Shown here one piece after another: positions 5,046 through 12,264 of a DNA stretch of 14,713 nucleotides. A program made the position numbers and the translations under genes. Below the pieces are notes generated by a model. The model worked only from the letters and a program-made list of their open reading frames with translations. It did not search any database and had not been told where the DNA came from. Within the stretch, counting starts at the first letter, position 1. The number at the start of each line of letters is the position of its first letter. The stretch is from DATACZ01 sp036258795 (lineage in GTDB: Bacteria > Actinomycetota > CADDZG01 > JAHWKV01), in the NCBI GenBank assembly GCA_036258795.1, contig DATACZ010000028.1, forward strand, positions 1 to 14,713. The letters are read 5' to 3'.

Positions 5046-6896
5046 ATGCCTAAAGCAGTAGGAATAGATTTGGGCACCACGAACTCCGTGGTGAGCGTCC
5101 TCGAGGGGGGCGAACCAGTCGTTATCCCCAACGCCGAGGGCCAGCGCACCACGCCTTCAGTCGTGGCGTTCTCCAAGACCGGAGAGATCCTCGTGGGCGA
5201 GGTCGCCAAGCGCCAGGCAATCACCAACCCGGACCGGACGGTTCGATCGGTGAAGCGCGAGATGGGTACCGGCTGGAACATCAAGGTCGACAACAAGGCC
5301 TGGACCCCACAGGAGATCTCCGCCCAGATCCTCACGAAGCTGAAGAGGGACGCCGAGGCCTACCTTGGGGACAAGGTCAGGCAGGCTGTGATCACAGTTC
5401 CGGCGTACTTCGGCGACGCCCAGCGTCAGGCGACCAAGGAGGCGGGCGAGATCGCGGGCCTCGAGGTGCTCCGGCTGGTGGCTGAGCCGACGGCGGCATC
5501 ACTTGCCTACGGGTTGGACAAGGAGACGGAGCAGACCATCCTGGTCTTCGACCTGGGTGGAGGCACCTTCGACGTCTCCATTCTGGAAATCGGCGAGGGA
5601 GTCTTCGACGTCAAGGCTACCAACGGTGACTCTCACCTCGGTGGTGACGACTGGGATCAGCGGATCATCGACCATCTCCTCAAGGAAGTGAAAAACAACC
5701 ACGGGGTGGATCTATCCAACGACCGCATGGCCCTCCAGCGGATGAAGGAGGCGGCCGAGAAGGCCAAGATCGAGCTTTCTCAGGCCACACAGACCACCAT
5801 TAACCTACCCTTCCTGACGGCCACTCAGGCTGGCCCGATTCACCTGGAGTCCAGCCTTAGCCGGTCACAGTTTGAGCAGATGACGGAGGATCTCCTGGAG
5901 AGGGTCAAGGGCCCATTCCGCCAGGCAGTAAAGGACTGGGGCAAGGCCGTATCCGAGATCGACCACGTGGTCCTAGTGGGCGGCTCCACCCGCATGCCCA
6001 TGATCACCGAGCTGGTGAAGTCTCTGACCGGGGGTAAAGAGCCTCACAAGGGCGTCAACCCGGACGAGGTCGTCGCGGTCGGCGCAGCGCTGCAGGCAGG
6101 CGTCTTGAAGGGCGAGGTCAAGGATGTCCTTCTGCTGGACGTCACCCCGCTTACGCTAGGTATCGAGACGCGTGGCGGCATCTTCACCAAGATGATCGAG
6201 CGCAACACCACCATCCCGACCCGAAAAAGCGAGGTGTTCTCCACTGCGGAGGACAACCAGCCCTCGGTCACGGTCAATGTGGTGCAGGGCGAAGGGCAGA
6301 TGGTCCACTCGCCTGGGGTACGGTCGCTGGGCCAGTTCGACCTGGTCGGCATCCCGCCGGCTCCTCGGGGCATGCCTCAAATCGAGGTCAGCTTCGACAT
6401 CGACGCCAACGGAATCGTGCATGTGTCGGCCAAGGATCTCGGTACGGGCAAGGAGCAGGCCATGACCATCACCGGTGGAACGGCCCTTCCCAAGGATGAG
6501 ATCGAGCGCATGATGCGTGACGCCGAGCAGTACGCCAACGAAGACCAGAAGCGCCGGGAGTTGGCGGAGGCAAAGAACATGGGGGACAACCTCGTCTACC
6601 AGACCGAGAAGACCATGAAGGAGCACGGAGACAAGCTCGCCACAGGCGATCGTACGGCGATCGAGGATGCGGTAGAGCGGCTCAAGAAGGCGCTAGCCGG
6701 TGAAGACGTAGACGAGATCAAGTCGGCCTCCGAGAGCCTGACCCAGGCCTCTCACAAGCTGGCTGAGCAGCTCTACGCCTCCAGCCAGGGGGCGGCAGGG
6801 CCAACGGCTTCAGCCGGTGCCGGTGACTCCAGCGCCGGCGGCACCTCGGATGACGACGTCGTCGACGCCGAGATCGTCGAGGAGGGGGGTTCCTGA
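5046..6896 (+). CDS. dnaK: Molecular chaperone DnaK (Hsp70)
   Basis: A 616-residue cytosolic Hsp70 that binds exposed hydrophobic stretches of unfolded proteins in an ATP-driven cycle with DnaJ and GrpE. The nucleotide-binding domain shows the phosphate loop GIDLGTTNS (6-14), VPAYFGDAQRQATKEAG, VAEPTAASLAYGLD, the second phosphate loop FDLGGGTFDVSILE and the adenosine motif VVLVGGSTRMPMI. The linker DVLLLDVTPLTLGIE leads to the substrate domain, a helical lid and an acidic disordered tail ending EIVEEGGS. The N-terminal quadrant lacks the roughly 25-residue insert of Gram-negative DnaKs. ATG 5046 is chosen from the conserved start; GGAAAGG lies 10 nt upstream. An in-frame TTG at 5007, with GGAGG 8 nt before it, would add 13 residues and cannot be excluded. 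It is the first gene of the heat-shock cluster and overlaps grpE by one base. Confidence 0.98.
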   Translation: MPKAVGIDLGTTNSVVSVLEGGEPVVIPNAEGQRTTPSVVAFSKTGEILVGEVAKRQAITNPDRTVRSVKREMGTGWNIKVDNKAWTPQEISAQILTKLKRDAEAYLGDKVRQAVITVPAYFGDAQRQATKEAGEIAGLEVLRLVAEPTAASLAYGLDKETEQTILVFDLGGGTFDVSILEIGEGVFDVKATNGDSHLGGDDWDQRIIDHLLKEVKNNHGVDLSNDRMALQRMKEAAEKAKIELSQATQTTINLPFLTATQAGPIHLESSLSRSQFEQMTEDLLERVKGPFRQAVKDWGKAVSEIDHVVLVGGSTRMPMITELVKSLTGGKEPHKGVNPDEVVAVGAALQAGVLKGEVKDVLLLDVTPLTLGIETRGGIFTKMIERNTTIPTRKSEVFSTAEDNQPSVTVNVVQGEGQMVHSPGVRSLGQFDLVGIPPAPRGMPQIEVSFDIDANGIVHVSAKDLGTGKEQAMTITGGTALPKDEIERMMRDAEQYANEDQKRRELAEAKNMGDNLVYQTEKTMKEHGDKLATGDRTAIEDAVERLKKALAGEDVDEIKSASESLTQASHKLAEQLYASSQGAAGPTASAGAGDSSAGGTSDDDVVDAEIVEEGGS

Positions 6897-7657
6897 TGAG
6901 CAAGCCCGAGGAACCCTCCGCCGGCGTCGAGGTCGGATCGACCGGGATGGCCGGGCCCGAGGGCTCAGCACAGAAGGTCCCCATACGCGACCGCAGAAAG
7001 CTGCGGGATAGGGGCACGAATCAGGAGAAGGGAGGCGTCCAGGCGGCCCCAGCGGCCGCCGGGGACGGCTCCCCGTCGGCGTTCCAGGCATCGGGTCAAG
7101 AGGCCTCCGGGCCAGCGGGCCACGAAGCCGGCACGCCGGCAAGTGAGCCCTCCGGGGCAACCGTTAGTGAAACCATTCCGACGGTTGCCGAGGAGCTGGC
7201 CAAGGCCCGTGAGGAAGCTGCCAGCTATCGAGAGGACCTGCAGCGACTGAAGGCCGAATTCGACAACTATCGGAAGCGCACGATCAAGGAGCAGAGCCGG
7301 CTTGTGGAGAACGCCGCCGTCAGGCTGATCGGCGAGCTTCTCGGGGTTATGGATGACTTCGAGCTGGCGGTTGCCGCGGCCGAGGAGACCAGGGACTTCG
7401 ACCGCATGCTCAAGGGCGTGGAGATGGTCTATGGGGAGTTGAAGGAGGTTCTGGGCGCCGCGGGCCTCGAGCCCATCGACGCCAAGGGCAAGCCCTTCGA
7501 CCCCATGCTGCACGAGGCGGCGCTGGAGGCGCCGGGTGATGGCTCCGGAGTAAATGTCGTCACTGAGGTGCTTAGGAACGGCTACAAGTTCAAGGGGAGC
7601 GTTCTGCGCCCGGCCATGGTCAAGGTCACACAGGATGCGTCGGGCGGCCAGCACTAA
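6896..7657 (+). CDS. grpE: Nucleotide exchange factor GrpE
   Basis: A 253-residue co-chaperone that releases ADP from DnaK and so resets the Hsp70 cycle; GrpE of other bacteria works as a dimer and acts as a thermosensor. The first 90 or so residues are a disordered Pro/Gly/Ala/Ser-rich leader, long even for actinobacteria. The dimerising helix follows, with AKAREEAASYREDLQRLKAE and the signature FDNYRKRTIKEQ (about 121-132). The head domain reads LLGVMDDFELAV, KPFDPMLHEA and VLRNGYKFKGSVLRPAMVKV. The start ATG shares its A with the dnaK stop (TGATG) and is preceded by GAGGAGGGGGG, so translation should be coupled to dnaK. Its stop is followed 21 nt later by a tiny ORF and by junction repeat B rather than directly by dnaJ. 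Confidence 0.97.
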   Translation: MSKPEEPSAGVEVGSTGMAGPEGSAQKVPIRDRRKLRDRGTNQEKGGVQAAPAAAGDGSPSAFQASGQEASGPAGHEAGTPASEPSGATVSETIPTVAEELAKAREEAASYREDLQRLKAEFDNYRKRTIKEQSRLVENAAVRLIGELLGVMDDFELAVAAAEETRDFDRMLKGVEMVYGELKEVLGAAGLEPIDAKGKPFDPMLHEAALEAPGDGSGVNVVTEVLRNGYKFKGSVLRPAMVKVTQDASGGQH

Positions 7658-7678
7658 GAGTAAGAGAAGGTAGGCGAA

Positions 7679-7798
7679 ATGAAGCTGAGCGAGCAAAGCG
7701 AGCGAATCCAAGCTTCCATGCCTTGCCTATACGGTCTGCCAAAGCGAAGCGGAGGCAGCCGTCCACCGACCGAGCGAAGCGAGGGAGTGTGGCCGTGA
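7679..7798 (+). CDS. Candidate 39-residue small ORF spanning junction repeat B, coupled to dnaJ
   Basis: ATG 7679 has AGAAGG 8 nt upstream and opens a 39-codon frame, beginning MKLSEQSERIQ and ending SEGVWP. Its TGA (7796-7798) overlaps the dnaJ GTG start in a GTGA arrangement, a classic geometry for translational coupling. It starts 21 nt after the grpE stop, so ribosomes leaving grpE could be passed on to dnaJ through it. The peptide has no recognised domain or signal and is rich in Ser, Arg and Glu because it is encoded by the repeat. It may be a spacer ORF kept only for coupling. No evidence of the peptide itself can be drawn from the sequence. Confidence 0.4.
   Translation: MKLSEQSERIQASMPCLYGLPKRSGGSRPPTERSEGVWP
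7686..7797 (+). repeat. Dispersed junction repeat, copy B (112 bp, grpE-dnaJ junction)
   Basis: It begins TGAGCGAGCAAAGCGAGCGA, ATCC, and ends with GAGCGAAGCGAGGGAG then GTGTGGCCGTG, the last GTG being the dnaJ start. It is 33 bp longer than copies A and C, a multiple of three. The extra segment includes CTGCC (7736-7740) and GGCAG (7754-7758), which can pair around an AAAGCGAAGCGGA loop. GAGGGAG near the end is the dnaJ ribosome-binding site. Confidence 0.85.
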
Positions 7799-8766
7799 GC
7801 GAGAGGGAGTGGATCGAAAAGGACTACTACGCCGTTTTGGGCGTGGATAAGAGCGCGTCCAACTCGGCGATAAAGAAGGCCTATCGAAAACTCGCTCAGA
7901 AGTACCACCCGGACGCCAACAAGGAAACCGGAGCTGAGGAGCGCTTCAAGGAGATCTCCCAGGCATACAACGTCCTCTCCGATCCCAAAAAGCGCGAAGA
8001 GTACGACCGAATACGGGAGATGTTCCAATCCGGGGTCGGCTTTGGCGGAGGACCGGGCGGGCAGCGGGTCCACTTCGAGAGCTTCGGAGACGCCTTCTCC
8101 GGCTCAGGCTTCGAGGACATCCTTGGAGGGCTCTTCGGAGGCGGCTTTGGCCGAGGCGGAGGCTTCAGGACCAGCGGCTTTCCCCGTACCCCAATGCGGG
8201 GTCAGGATCTGGAGGCGTCGGTTGAGCTGGCGTTCACCGATGCGCTGGAGGGCGCCACCATGGACCTCCACCTGACGGATCCCGTCTCGGGACCAAGAAC
8301 CATCAAGGTGCGCATCCCGCCGGGCGTCAAGGACGGTGCGCGCATCCGCCTGCCCGGCAGGGGGGCAAAGGGAGCCGAGGGCGGCGAACCCGGAGACCTC
8401 TTCGTCAAGGTCAAGGTCAAGCCGCACAAGATCTTCGGCAGAAAGAACCGCGACCTCACCCTGCAGCTGCCGGTCACCTTTGCTGAGGCGGCTCTTGGGG
8501 CGGAGATCGACGTTCCAACGCTGAACGGAGGCCCGGTGAAACTCAGGATTCCGCCCGGGACCTCCTCCGGCAAGACCTTCCGCGTTCGGGGCAAGGGCGG
8601 CCCCTCCAGCTCGGGTGGTGGCAGGGGAGACCTCCTTGTCACGGTTCAGGTGGCGGTGCCTTCGAAGCTTTCCAAGGAGGCCAAACAGCTCGTCGAGCGT
8701 TTGGGGGAAATCGAAACGGAGTCGCCAAGAGCGGCTCTAGAGGAGTTGGGAGGGAGACAAAGTTGA
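7795..8766 (+). CDS. dnaJ: DnaJ-family co-chaperone without zinc finger (type II, CbpA-like)
   Basis: A 323-residue Hsp40 that delivers substrates to DnaK and stimulates its ATPase. The J domain occupies about residues 9-72, with helix II SAIKKAYRKLAQKY, HPD at 38-40 and ERFKEISQAYNVLSD. A Gly/Phe-rich region follows (about 80-130). Two C-terminal beta-sandwich domains come next, from RGQDLEASVELAFTDALEG through IRIPPG-type strands and GDLFVKVKVKPHKIFGRK. The four CxxCxGxG zinc repeats of classical DnaJ are absent and the protein has no cysteine, so it is a type II protein although it sits in the dnaK operon. GTG 7795 is preferred to GTG 7789 because GGGAG lies 7 nt before it, and because the equivalent first GTG is GTA at hspR. 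The stop TGA is the first triplet of junction repeat C. Confidence 0.93.
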   Translation: MSEREWIEKDYYAVLGVDKSASNSAIKKAYRKLAQKYHPDANKETGAEERFKEISQAYNVLSDPKKREEYDRIREMFQSGVGFGGGPGGQRVHFESFGDAFSGSGFEDILGGLFGGGFGRGGGFRTSGFPRTPMRGQDLEASVELAFTDALEGATMDLHLTDPVSGPRTIKVRIPPGVKDGARIRLPGRGAKGAEGGEPGDLFVKVKVKPHKIFGRKNRDLTLQLPVTFAEAALGAEIDVPTLNGGPVKLRIPPGTSSGKTFRVRGKGGPSSSGGGRGDLLVTVQVAVPSKLSKEAKQLVERLGEIETESPRAALEELGGRQS

Positions 8767-8837
8767 GCGAGTGGAGCGAGCGAATCCAGGCCTCGCCTTT
8801 CTCCGGTCTACCGACCGACCGAAGGGAGGGAGTGTAG
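8763..8837 (+). CDS. Candidate 24-residue small ORF between dnaJ and hspR (repeat C)
   Basis: TTG 8763 overlaps the dnaJ stop as TTGA and has GGGAGGGAG ending 6 nt upstream. It opens 24 codons, starting LSEWSERIQAS, and stops at TAG 8835-8837, just 2 nt before the hspR GTG. The frame is the one used by the small ORF in repeat B. It would pass ribosomes from dnaJ to hspR. A TTG start and short length make this a weaker case than the repeat B ORF, and there is no domain. Confidence 0.25.
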   Translation: MSEWSERIQASPFSGLPTDRREGV

Positions 8838-8842
8838 CCGTG
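8764..8842 (+). repeat. Dispersed junction repeat, copy C (79 bp, dnaJ-hspR junction)
   Basis: It begins at the dnaJ stop codon with TGAGCGAGTGGAGCGAGCGA, ATCC, then GGTCTACCGACCGACCGA and AGGGAGGGAG, and ends GTGTAGCCGTG, where the final GTG starts hspR. It is the same length as copy A. GGGAGGGAG serves as the ribosome-binding site. Relative to copy B the TGG codon before the start is TAG, so only one GTG start is possible here. Confidence 0.85.
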
Positions 8843-9253
8843 GCTAGGGAGCAGGGGCAGGGTCATAGCGATCGTGCCGTTTATGTGATCAGCGTGGTGG
8901 CTGATCTTGCCGGCATGCATCCCCAAACCCTGAGGATGTACGAACGCAAAGGGCTCATCGAGCCCAAGCGCACCGCGGGCAATAGCCGCCGGTACTCCGA
9001 GCGCGACGTCCAAAAGCTGCGCCGTATCCAGGACCTAACCCACAACTGGGGCCTCAACCTTTCGGGTGTGCGCCTCGTCATGGAGCTGGAGCGCCAGGTG
9101 GAGCGGTTGCAGGAACGGCTGGAACGCGCCAACCGCCGGCTTGCGGAAACCGAGCGGCGACTGGAAGCAGAGAAGCGCCGCTCGCAACGTGGCATGCTCG
9201 TGCCCTTGAGGAATGTCAAGAGCATCTTTGAGGAACCAAGAATCTTTAGTTAA
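8840..9253 (+). CDS. hspR: Heat-shock repressor HspR (MerR family)
   Basis: A 137-residue transcription factor expected to bind the inverted repeat upstream of dnaK as a dimer, repressing the chaperone genes with DnaK as co-repressor. The winged-helix MerR head spans about residues 14-80: VYVISVVADLAGMHPQTLRM contains the helix-turn-helix, YERKGLIEPKRTAGNSRRYS the wing, and DVQKLRRIQDLTHNWGLNLS the second helical pair typical of HspR. A long coiled coil follows (LERQVERLQERLERANRRLA) for dimerisation. The tail ends with VKSIFEEPRIFS. There are no effector-binding cysteines, as expected for HspR. The GTG start is set by the ribosome-binding site in junction repeat C. Its place directly before clpB, 16 nt away, suggests both are co-transcribed with dnaK and autoregulated. 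Confidence 0.95.
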   Translation: MAREQGQGHSDRAVYVISVVADLAGMHPQTLRMYERKGLIEPKRTAGNSRRYSERDVQKLRRIQDLTHNWGLNLSGVRLVMELERQVERLQERLERANRRLAETERRLEAEKRRSQRGMLVPLRNVKSIFEEPRIFS

Positions 9254-9269
9254 TGGACGTGATGTATCG

Positions 9270-11876
9270 ATGGATTTGAACAAGTTAACAATCAAGTCAC
9301 AGGAGGCTCTGGCCGTAGCCCAGAAGCTTGCGACCGAGAGCAACCATCAGGCGATCGCACCGGAGCACCTGTTTCGGGCGCTCATGTCGCAACCCGACGG
9401 TGTGGTATTCGGGCTGATGCAGACCCTCGGCGCCCAGCCGAGGATGGTCATCAACCGTCTAGAGGACCTGCTCTCCCGGATTCCCAAGGTTTACTTGACC
9501 GGAGCAGACGCCCGGATCTCCCCCGATCTCAGCAGGGTGCTCGACCGAGCTTTCAAGGAGGCCGAGCAGCTCAAGGACGATTACGTCTCCGCCGAGCACC
9601 TGCTTCTCGCGCTGGTGGAGACGGCGCCGGTCCTTGCACCCGTCTTCACCGAGTTCGGGATCACCCGGGACGCGATCCTTCGGGCCCTGGTGGAGGTGAG
9701 AGGAAGCCAGCGCGTTTCATCTCAGAATCCGGAGGAGACCTACCAGGCGCTGGAGAAGTTCGGACGAGATCTGACTCAAGAGGCTCGGAAGGGCAAGCTG
9801 GATCCGGTGATTGGGCGGGACGACGAGATCCGCCGGGTCATCCAGGTTCTTTCCCGCCGTACCAAGAACAACCCCGTGCTGATCGGCGAACCGGGAGTGG
9901 GCAAGACCGCCATTGTTGAGGGCATTGCCAACCGCATCGTTGCCGGCGACGTCCCCGAGGGCCTCAAGTCCAAGCGCATCATCGCTTTGGACCTGGGGGC
10001 CATGGTGGCGGGATCCAAGTACCGAGGGGAGTTCGAGGAGCGGCTGAAGGCCTTCCTGAACGAGATCCGGGAAAGCGAAGGCGAGATCATCACCTTCCTC
10101 GACGAGCTCCACACGGTCGTCGGCGCAGGCGCGGCCGAGGGCGCCGTGGACGCCGCCAACCTGATCAAGCCGATGCTTGCTCGAGGGGAGCTTCGGATGA
10201 TCGGAGCAACCACTCTGGACGAGTACCGCAAGCACATCGAGAAGGACCCGGCTCTCGAGCGGCGATTCCAGCCCGTAATGGTCAACCCACCATCCGTTGA
10301 GGACACGATTGCAATACTGAGGGGGCTCAAGGAGCGTTACGAGGTCCACCACGGAGTCCGGATTCAAGACGCCGCCCTGGTAGCCGCGGCGCTCCTGTCA
10401 GACCGTTATGTCAGCGACCGCTTCCTTCCGGACAAGGCCATCGACCTCGTAGACGAGGCGGCAAGCAAGCTGAGGATCGAGATCGACTCGATGCCGGTGG
10501 AAATCGACGTCGTTGAACGCCGGATCAAGCAGCTCGAGATCGAAAGAACGGCCCTCAAGAAGGAGAGGGACGAGGCATCCAAGGCCCGGCTGGCCAAGCT
10601 TGAGGAGGAGTTGGCGCGCCTCAACGAGGATTCGCTGGCCCTCAAGGCTCACTGGAATCTCGAAAAGGAAGCCATCGACAAGATTCGCCAGCTCAAGGCC
10701 GAGATTGAGGATGTTAAGGCTCAGGCAGAACGGGCAGAGCGTGAAGGCGACCTTACCGCTGCGGCCGAGCTGCGTTACGGGCGGTTGGTGGAGCTAAACA
10801 GCTCACTTGCCGACGCCAACAAGTCTCTGGCCGACCTGCAGGCCGACCGAGTCATGCTGAAGGAGGAGGTCGACGAGCAGGACATAGCCGAGGTTGTGAG
10901 CAAGTGGGTGGGTATCCCGGTCTCCAAGCTGTTGGAGGGCGAGATCGAGAAGCTGGTCAAGATGGAGGATGGTCTGCACCGCAGGGTGGTGGGCCAGGAT
11001 GAGGCAGTGAGCGCGGTGGCGAACGCCATCCGGCGGTCACGGTCGGGGCTCTCGGACCCCAACCGGCCCATCGGAAGCTTCATCTTCCTAGGCCCCACTG
11101 GCGTCGGAAAGACCGAGCTGGCCCGGGCCCTGGCCGAGTTTCTCTTCGATGACGAGAGAGCCATGGTCCGTCTCGACATGAGCGAGTACATGGAGAAGCA
11201 CTCGGTCTCTCGCCTGTACGGGGCTCCGCCGGGTTACGTCGGGTACGACGAGGGTGGACAGCTGACCGAGGCAGTGCGGCGCCGGCCGTACTCAGTCGTG
11301 CTGCTGGACGAGATCGAAAAGGCTCATCCGGACGTCTTCAACTCGCTTCTGCAGATCATGGACGACGGGCACATGACCGATGGGCAGGGCCGGGTAGTCA
11401 ACTTCCGGAACACCATCATCATCATGACCTCGAACGTGGGCAGCGACTGGATCCTGTCGGAGCCGGACCAGGATCGAATGCGGGAGAAGGTCATGGAGGC
11501 GGTTTCGCTCACCTTCAAGCCGGAGTTCATCAACCGGGTGGATGAGATCGTGGTCTTCCACCGCCTGTCACGGGAGCACATCGCCCAGATCGTGGACCTA
11601 CAGGTGGGGCATCTGGCGGAGCGGCTGGCTGCCCGAGGGCTCAAGATCCAGCTCACCGACCATGCCAAGCAGTATCTGGCCGAAAAGGGCTACGATCCGG
11701 CCTTCGGTGCTCGCCCGCTGCGGAGGCTCATCTCCAGGGAGCTCACGGATCGCCTGGCGTTCGAGCTGCTGAGAGGTTCGTTCCAAAACGGCGATACGAT
11801 CGAGGTCGACTTTGGGCCAGAAGGCTTGACCTTCAACCGGTTGGAGCGTGTGGAGGAGGCAGTTGGTATCGGATAA
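9270..11876 (+). CDS. clpB: Disaggregase ClpB (Hsp100 AAA+ ATPase)
   Basis: An 868-residue hexameric ATPase that pulls proteins out of aggregates with DnaK and DnaJ. The double Clp N-domain covers residues 1-145. The first AAA module has Walker A GEPGVGKT (206-213), pore loop SKYRGEFEERLK and Walker B IITFLDEL. The middle coiled-coil domain, which docks DnaK, runs about 400-525 (DVVERRIKQLEIERTALKKE). The second AAA module has GPTGVGKTELARALAE, SRLYGAPPGYVGYDEGG with the second pore loop, Walker B VVLLDEIEKAHPDVFN and the C-terminal small domain with DPAFGARPLRRLI. The length is normal. ATG 9270 gives the usual MDLNKLTIKSQEAL start; the Shine-Dalgarno is weak. No separate promoter is evident in the 16-nt gap after hspR. 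Actinobacteria often carry clpB elsewhere with its own operator, so its presence here is notable. Confidence 0.97.
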   Translation: MDLNKLTIKSQEALAVAQKLATESNHQAIAPEHLFRALMSQPDGVVFGLMQTLGAQPRMVINRLEDLLSRIPKVYLTGADARISPDLSRVLDRAFKEAEQLKDDYVSAEHLLLALVETAPVLAPVFTEFGITRDAILRALVEVRGSQRVSSQNPEETYQALEKFGRDLTQEARKGKLDPVIGRDDEIRRVIQVLSRRTKNNPVLIGEPGVGKTAIVEGIANRIVAGDVPEGLKSKRIIALDLGAMVAGSKYRGEFEERLKAFLNEIRESEGEIITFLDELHTVVGAGAAEGAVDAANLIKPMLARGELRMIGATTLDEYRKHIEKDPALERRFQPVMVNPPSVEDTIAILRGLKERYEVHHGVRIQDAALVAAALLSDRYVSDRFLPDKAIDLVDEAASKLRIEIDSMPVEIDVVERRIKQLEIERTALKKERDEASKARLAKLEEELARLNEDSLALKAHWNLEKEAIDKIRQLKAEIEDVKAQAERAEREGDLTAAAELRYGRLVELNSSLADANKSLADLQADRVMLKEEVDEQDIAEVVSKWVGIPVSKLLEGEIEKLVKMEDGLHRRVVGQDEAVSAVANAIRRSRSGLSDPNRPIGSFIFLGPTGVGKTELARALAEFLFDDERAMVRLDMSEYMEKHSVSRLYGAPPGYVGYDEGGQLTEAVRRRPYSVVLLDEIEKAHPDVFNSLLQIMDDGHMTDGQGRVVNFRNTIIIMTSNVGSDWILSEPDQDRMREKVMEAVSLTFKPEFINRVDEIVVFHRLSREHIAQIVDLQVGHLAERLAARGLKIQLTDHAKQYLAEKGYDPAFGARPLRRLISRELTDRLAFELLRGSFQNGDTIEVDFGPEGLTFNRLERVEEAVGIG

Positions 11877-12246
11877 GGGGGTACGCCGAGCCGAGGCCGA
11901 AGCCACGGTCCGGAAGATCGACCGAGACCCCACCCGCCACTCCATCCGGATGACCGCCGACCGCATTCTGGTGGTAAGTCCAAAAGAGATCGGGGAGCGC
12001 AAGAGCCGCGGTGGCATCTTGATTCCTGCCACGGTGGATTCCGAGACGAAAAAGGCCATGTGGGGAGAGGTCGTGGCGACCGGCCCGCTCGTCAGGAGTG
12101 CCGAAGCGGGTGATCTTGTGCTCTTCGGTCCCGAAAGCGCCTATGAGGTGGAGATACGGGAAGAGGAGTACATCGTTCTACGTGAGCGCGACATTCACGC
12201 AGTCGCGTCCGGACGTACCGAGGGCAAGACCGGGCTCTATCTTTAG
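11863..12246 (+). CDS. GroES-like (Cpn10 family) protein, divergent actinobacterial type
   Basis: About 127 residues containing a chaperonin-10 fold from roughly residue 29: RMTADRILVVSPKEIGERKS, then RGGILIPATV, WGEVVATGP, AGDLVLFGPESAYEVEI and EEYIVLRERDIHAV. The RGGILIP element corresponds to the GroES mobile loop that contacts GroEL. The N-terminal 28 basic residues and the C-terminal tail ending TGLYL go beyond ordinary GroES; as far as I recall, the GLYL ending is shared by a second class of actinobacterial GroES-like proteins not encoded beside groEL. TTG 11863 is chosen because GGAGGAG lies 6-7 nt upstream; GTG 11848 or ATG 11950 are alternatives. It overlaps the end of clpB by 14 nt, so it should be translationally coupled and belong to the heat-shock operon. 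No groEL is in the window, so its chaperonin role is inferred. Confidence 0.85.
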   Translation: MVSDKGVRRAEAEATVRKIDRDPTRHSIRMTADRILVVSPKEIGERKSRGGILIPATVDSETKKAMWGEVVATGPLVRSAEAGDLVLFGPESAYEVEIREEEYIVLRERDIHAVASGRTEGKTGLYL

Positions 12247-12249
12247 GCT

Positions 12250-12264
12250 AGACATTTTTTGTCT
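12250..12264. terminator. Small inverted repeat between convergent genes, weak bidirectional terminator
   Basis: AGACA (12250-12254) and TGTCT (12260-12264) pair around five T in the 17-bp gap between the GroES-like gene and the dehydrogenase gene, which converge here. The loop is T-rich but the stem is short and AT-rich with no T tail, so this is only a weak candidate. Confidence 0.25.

Noticed and set aside
6156..6626. Minus-strand open frame of 156 codons inside dnaK
   Set aside because: This is the well-known antisense frame artefact of dnaK genes in GC-rich DNA; there is no separate signal for it.
9273..9298. Second HspR-like inverted repeat at the start of clpB (GATTTGA-N12-TCAAGTC)
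   Set aside because: The arms match 6 of 7, but spacing is 12 rather than 11 between TTGA and TCAA and the site lies inside conserved coding sequence, so it is more likely chance.
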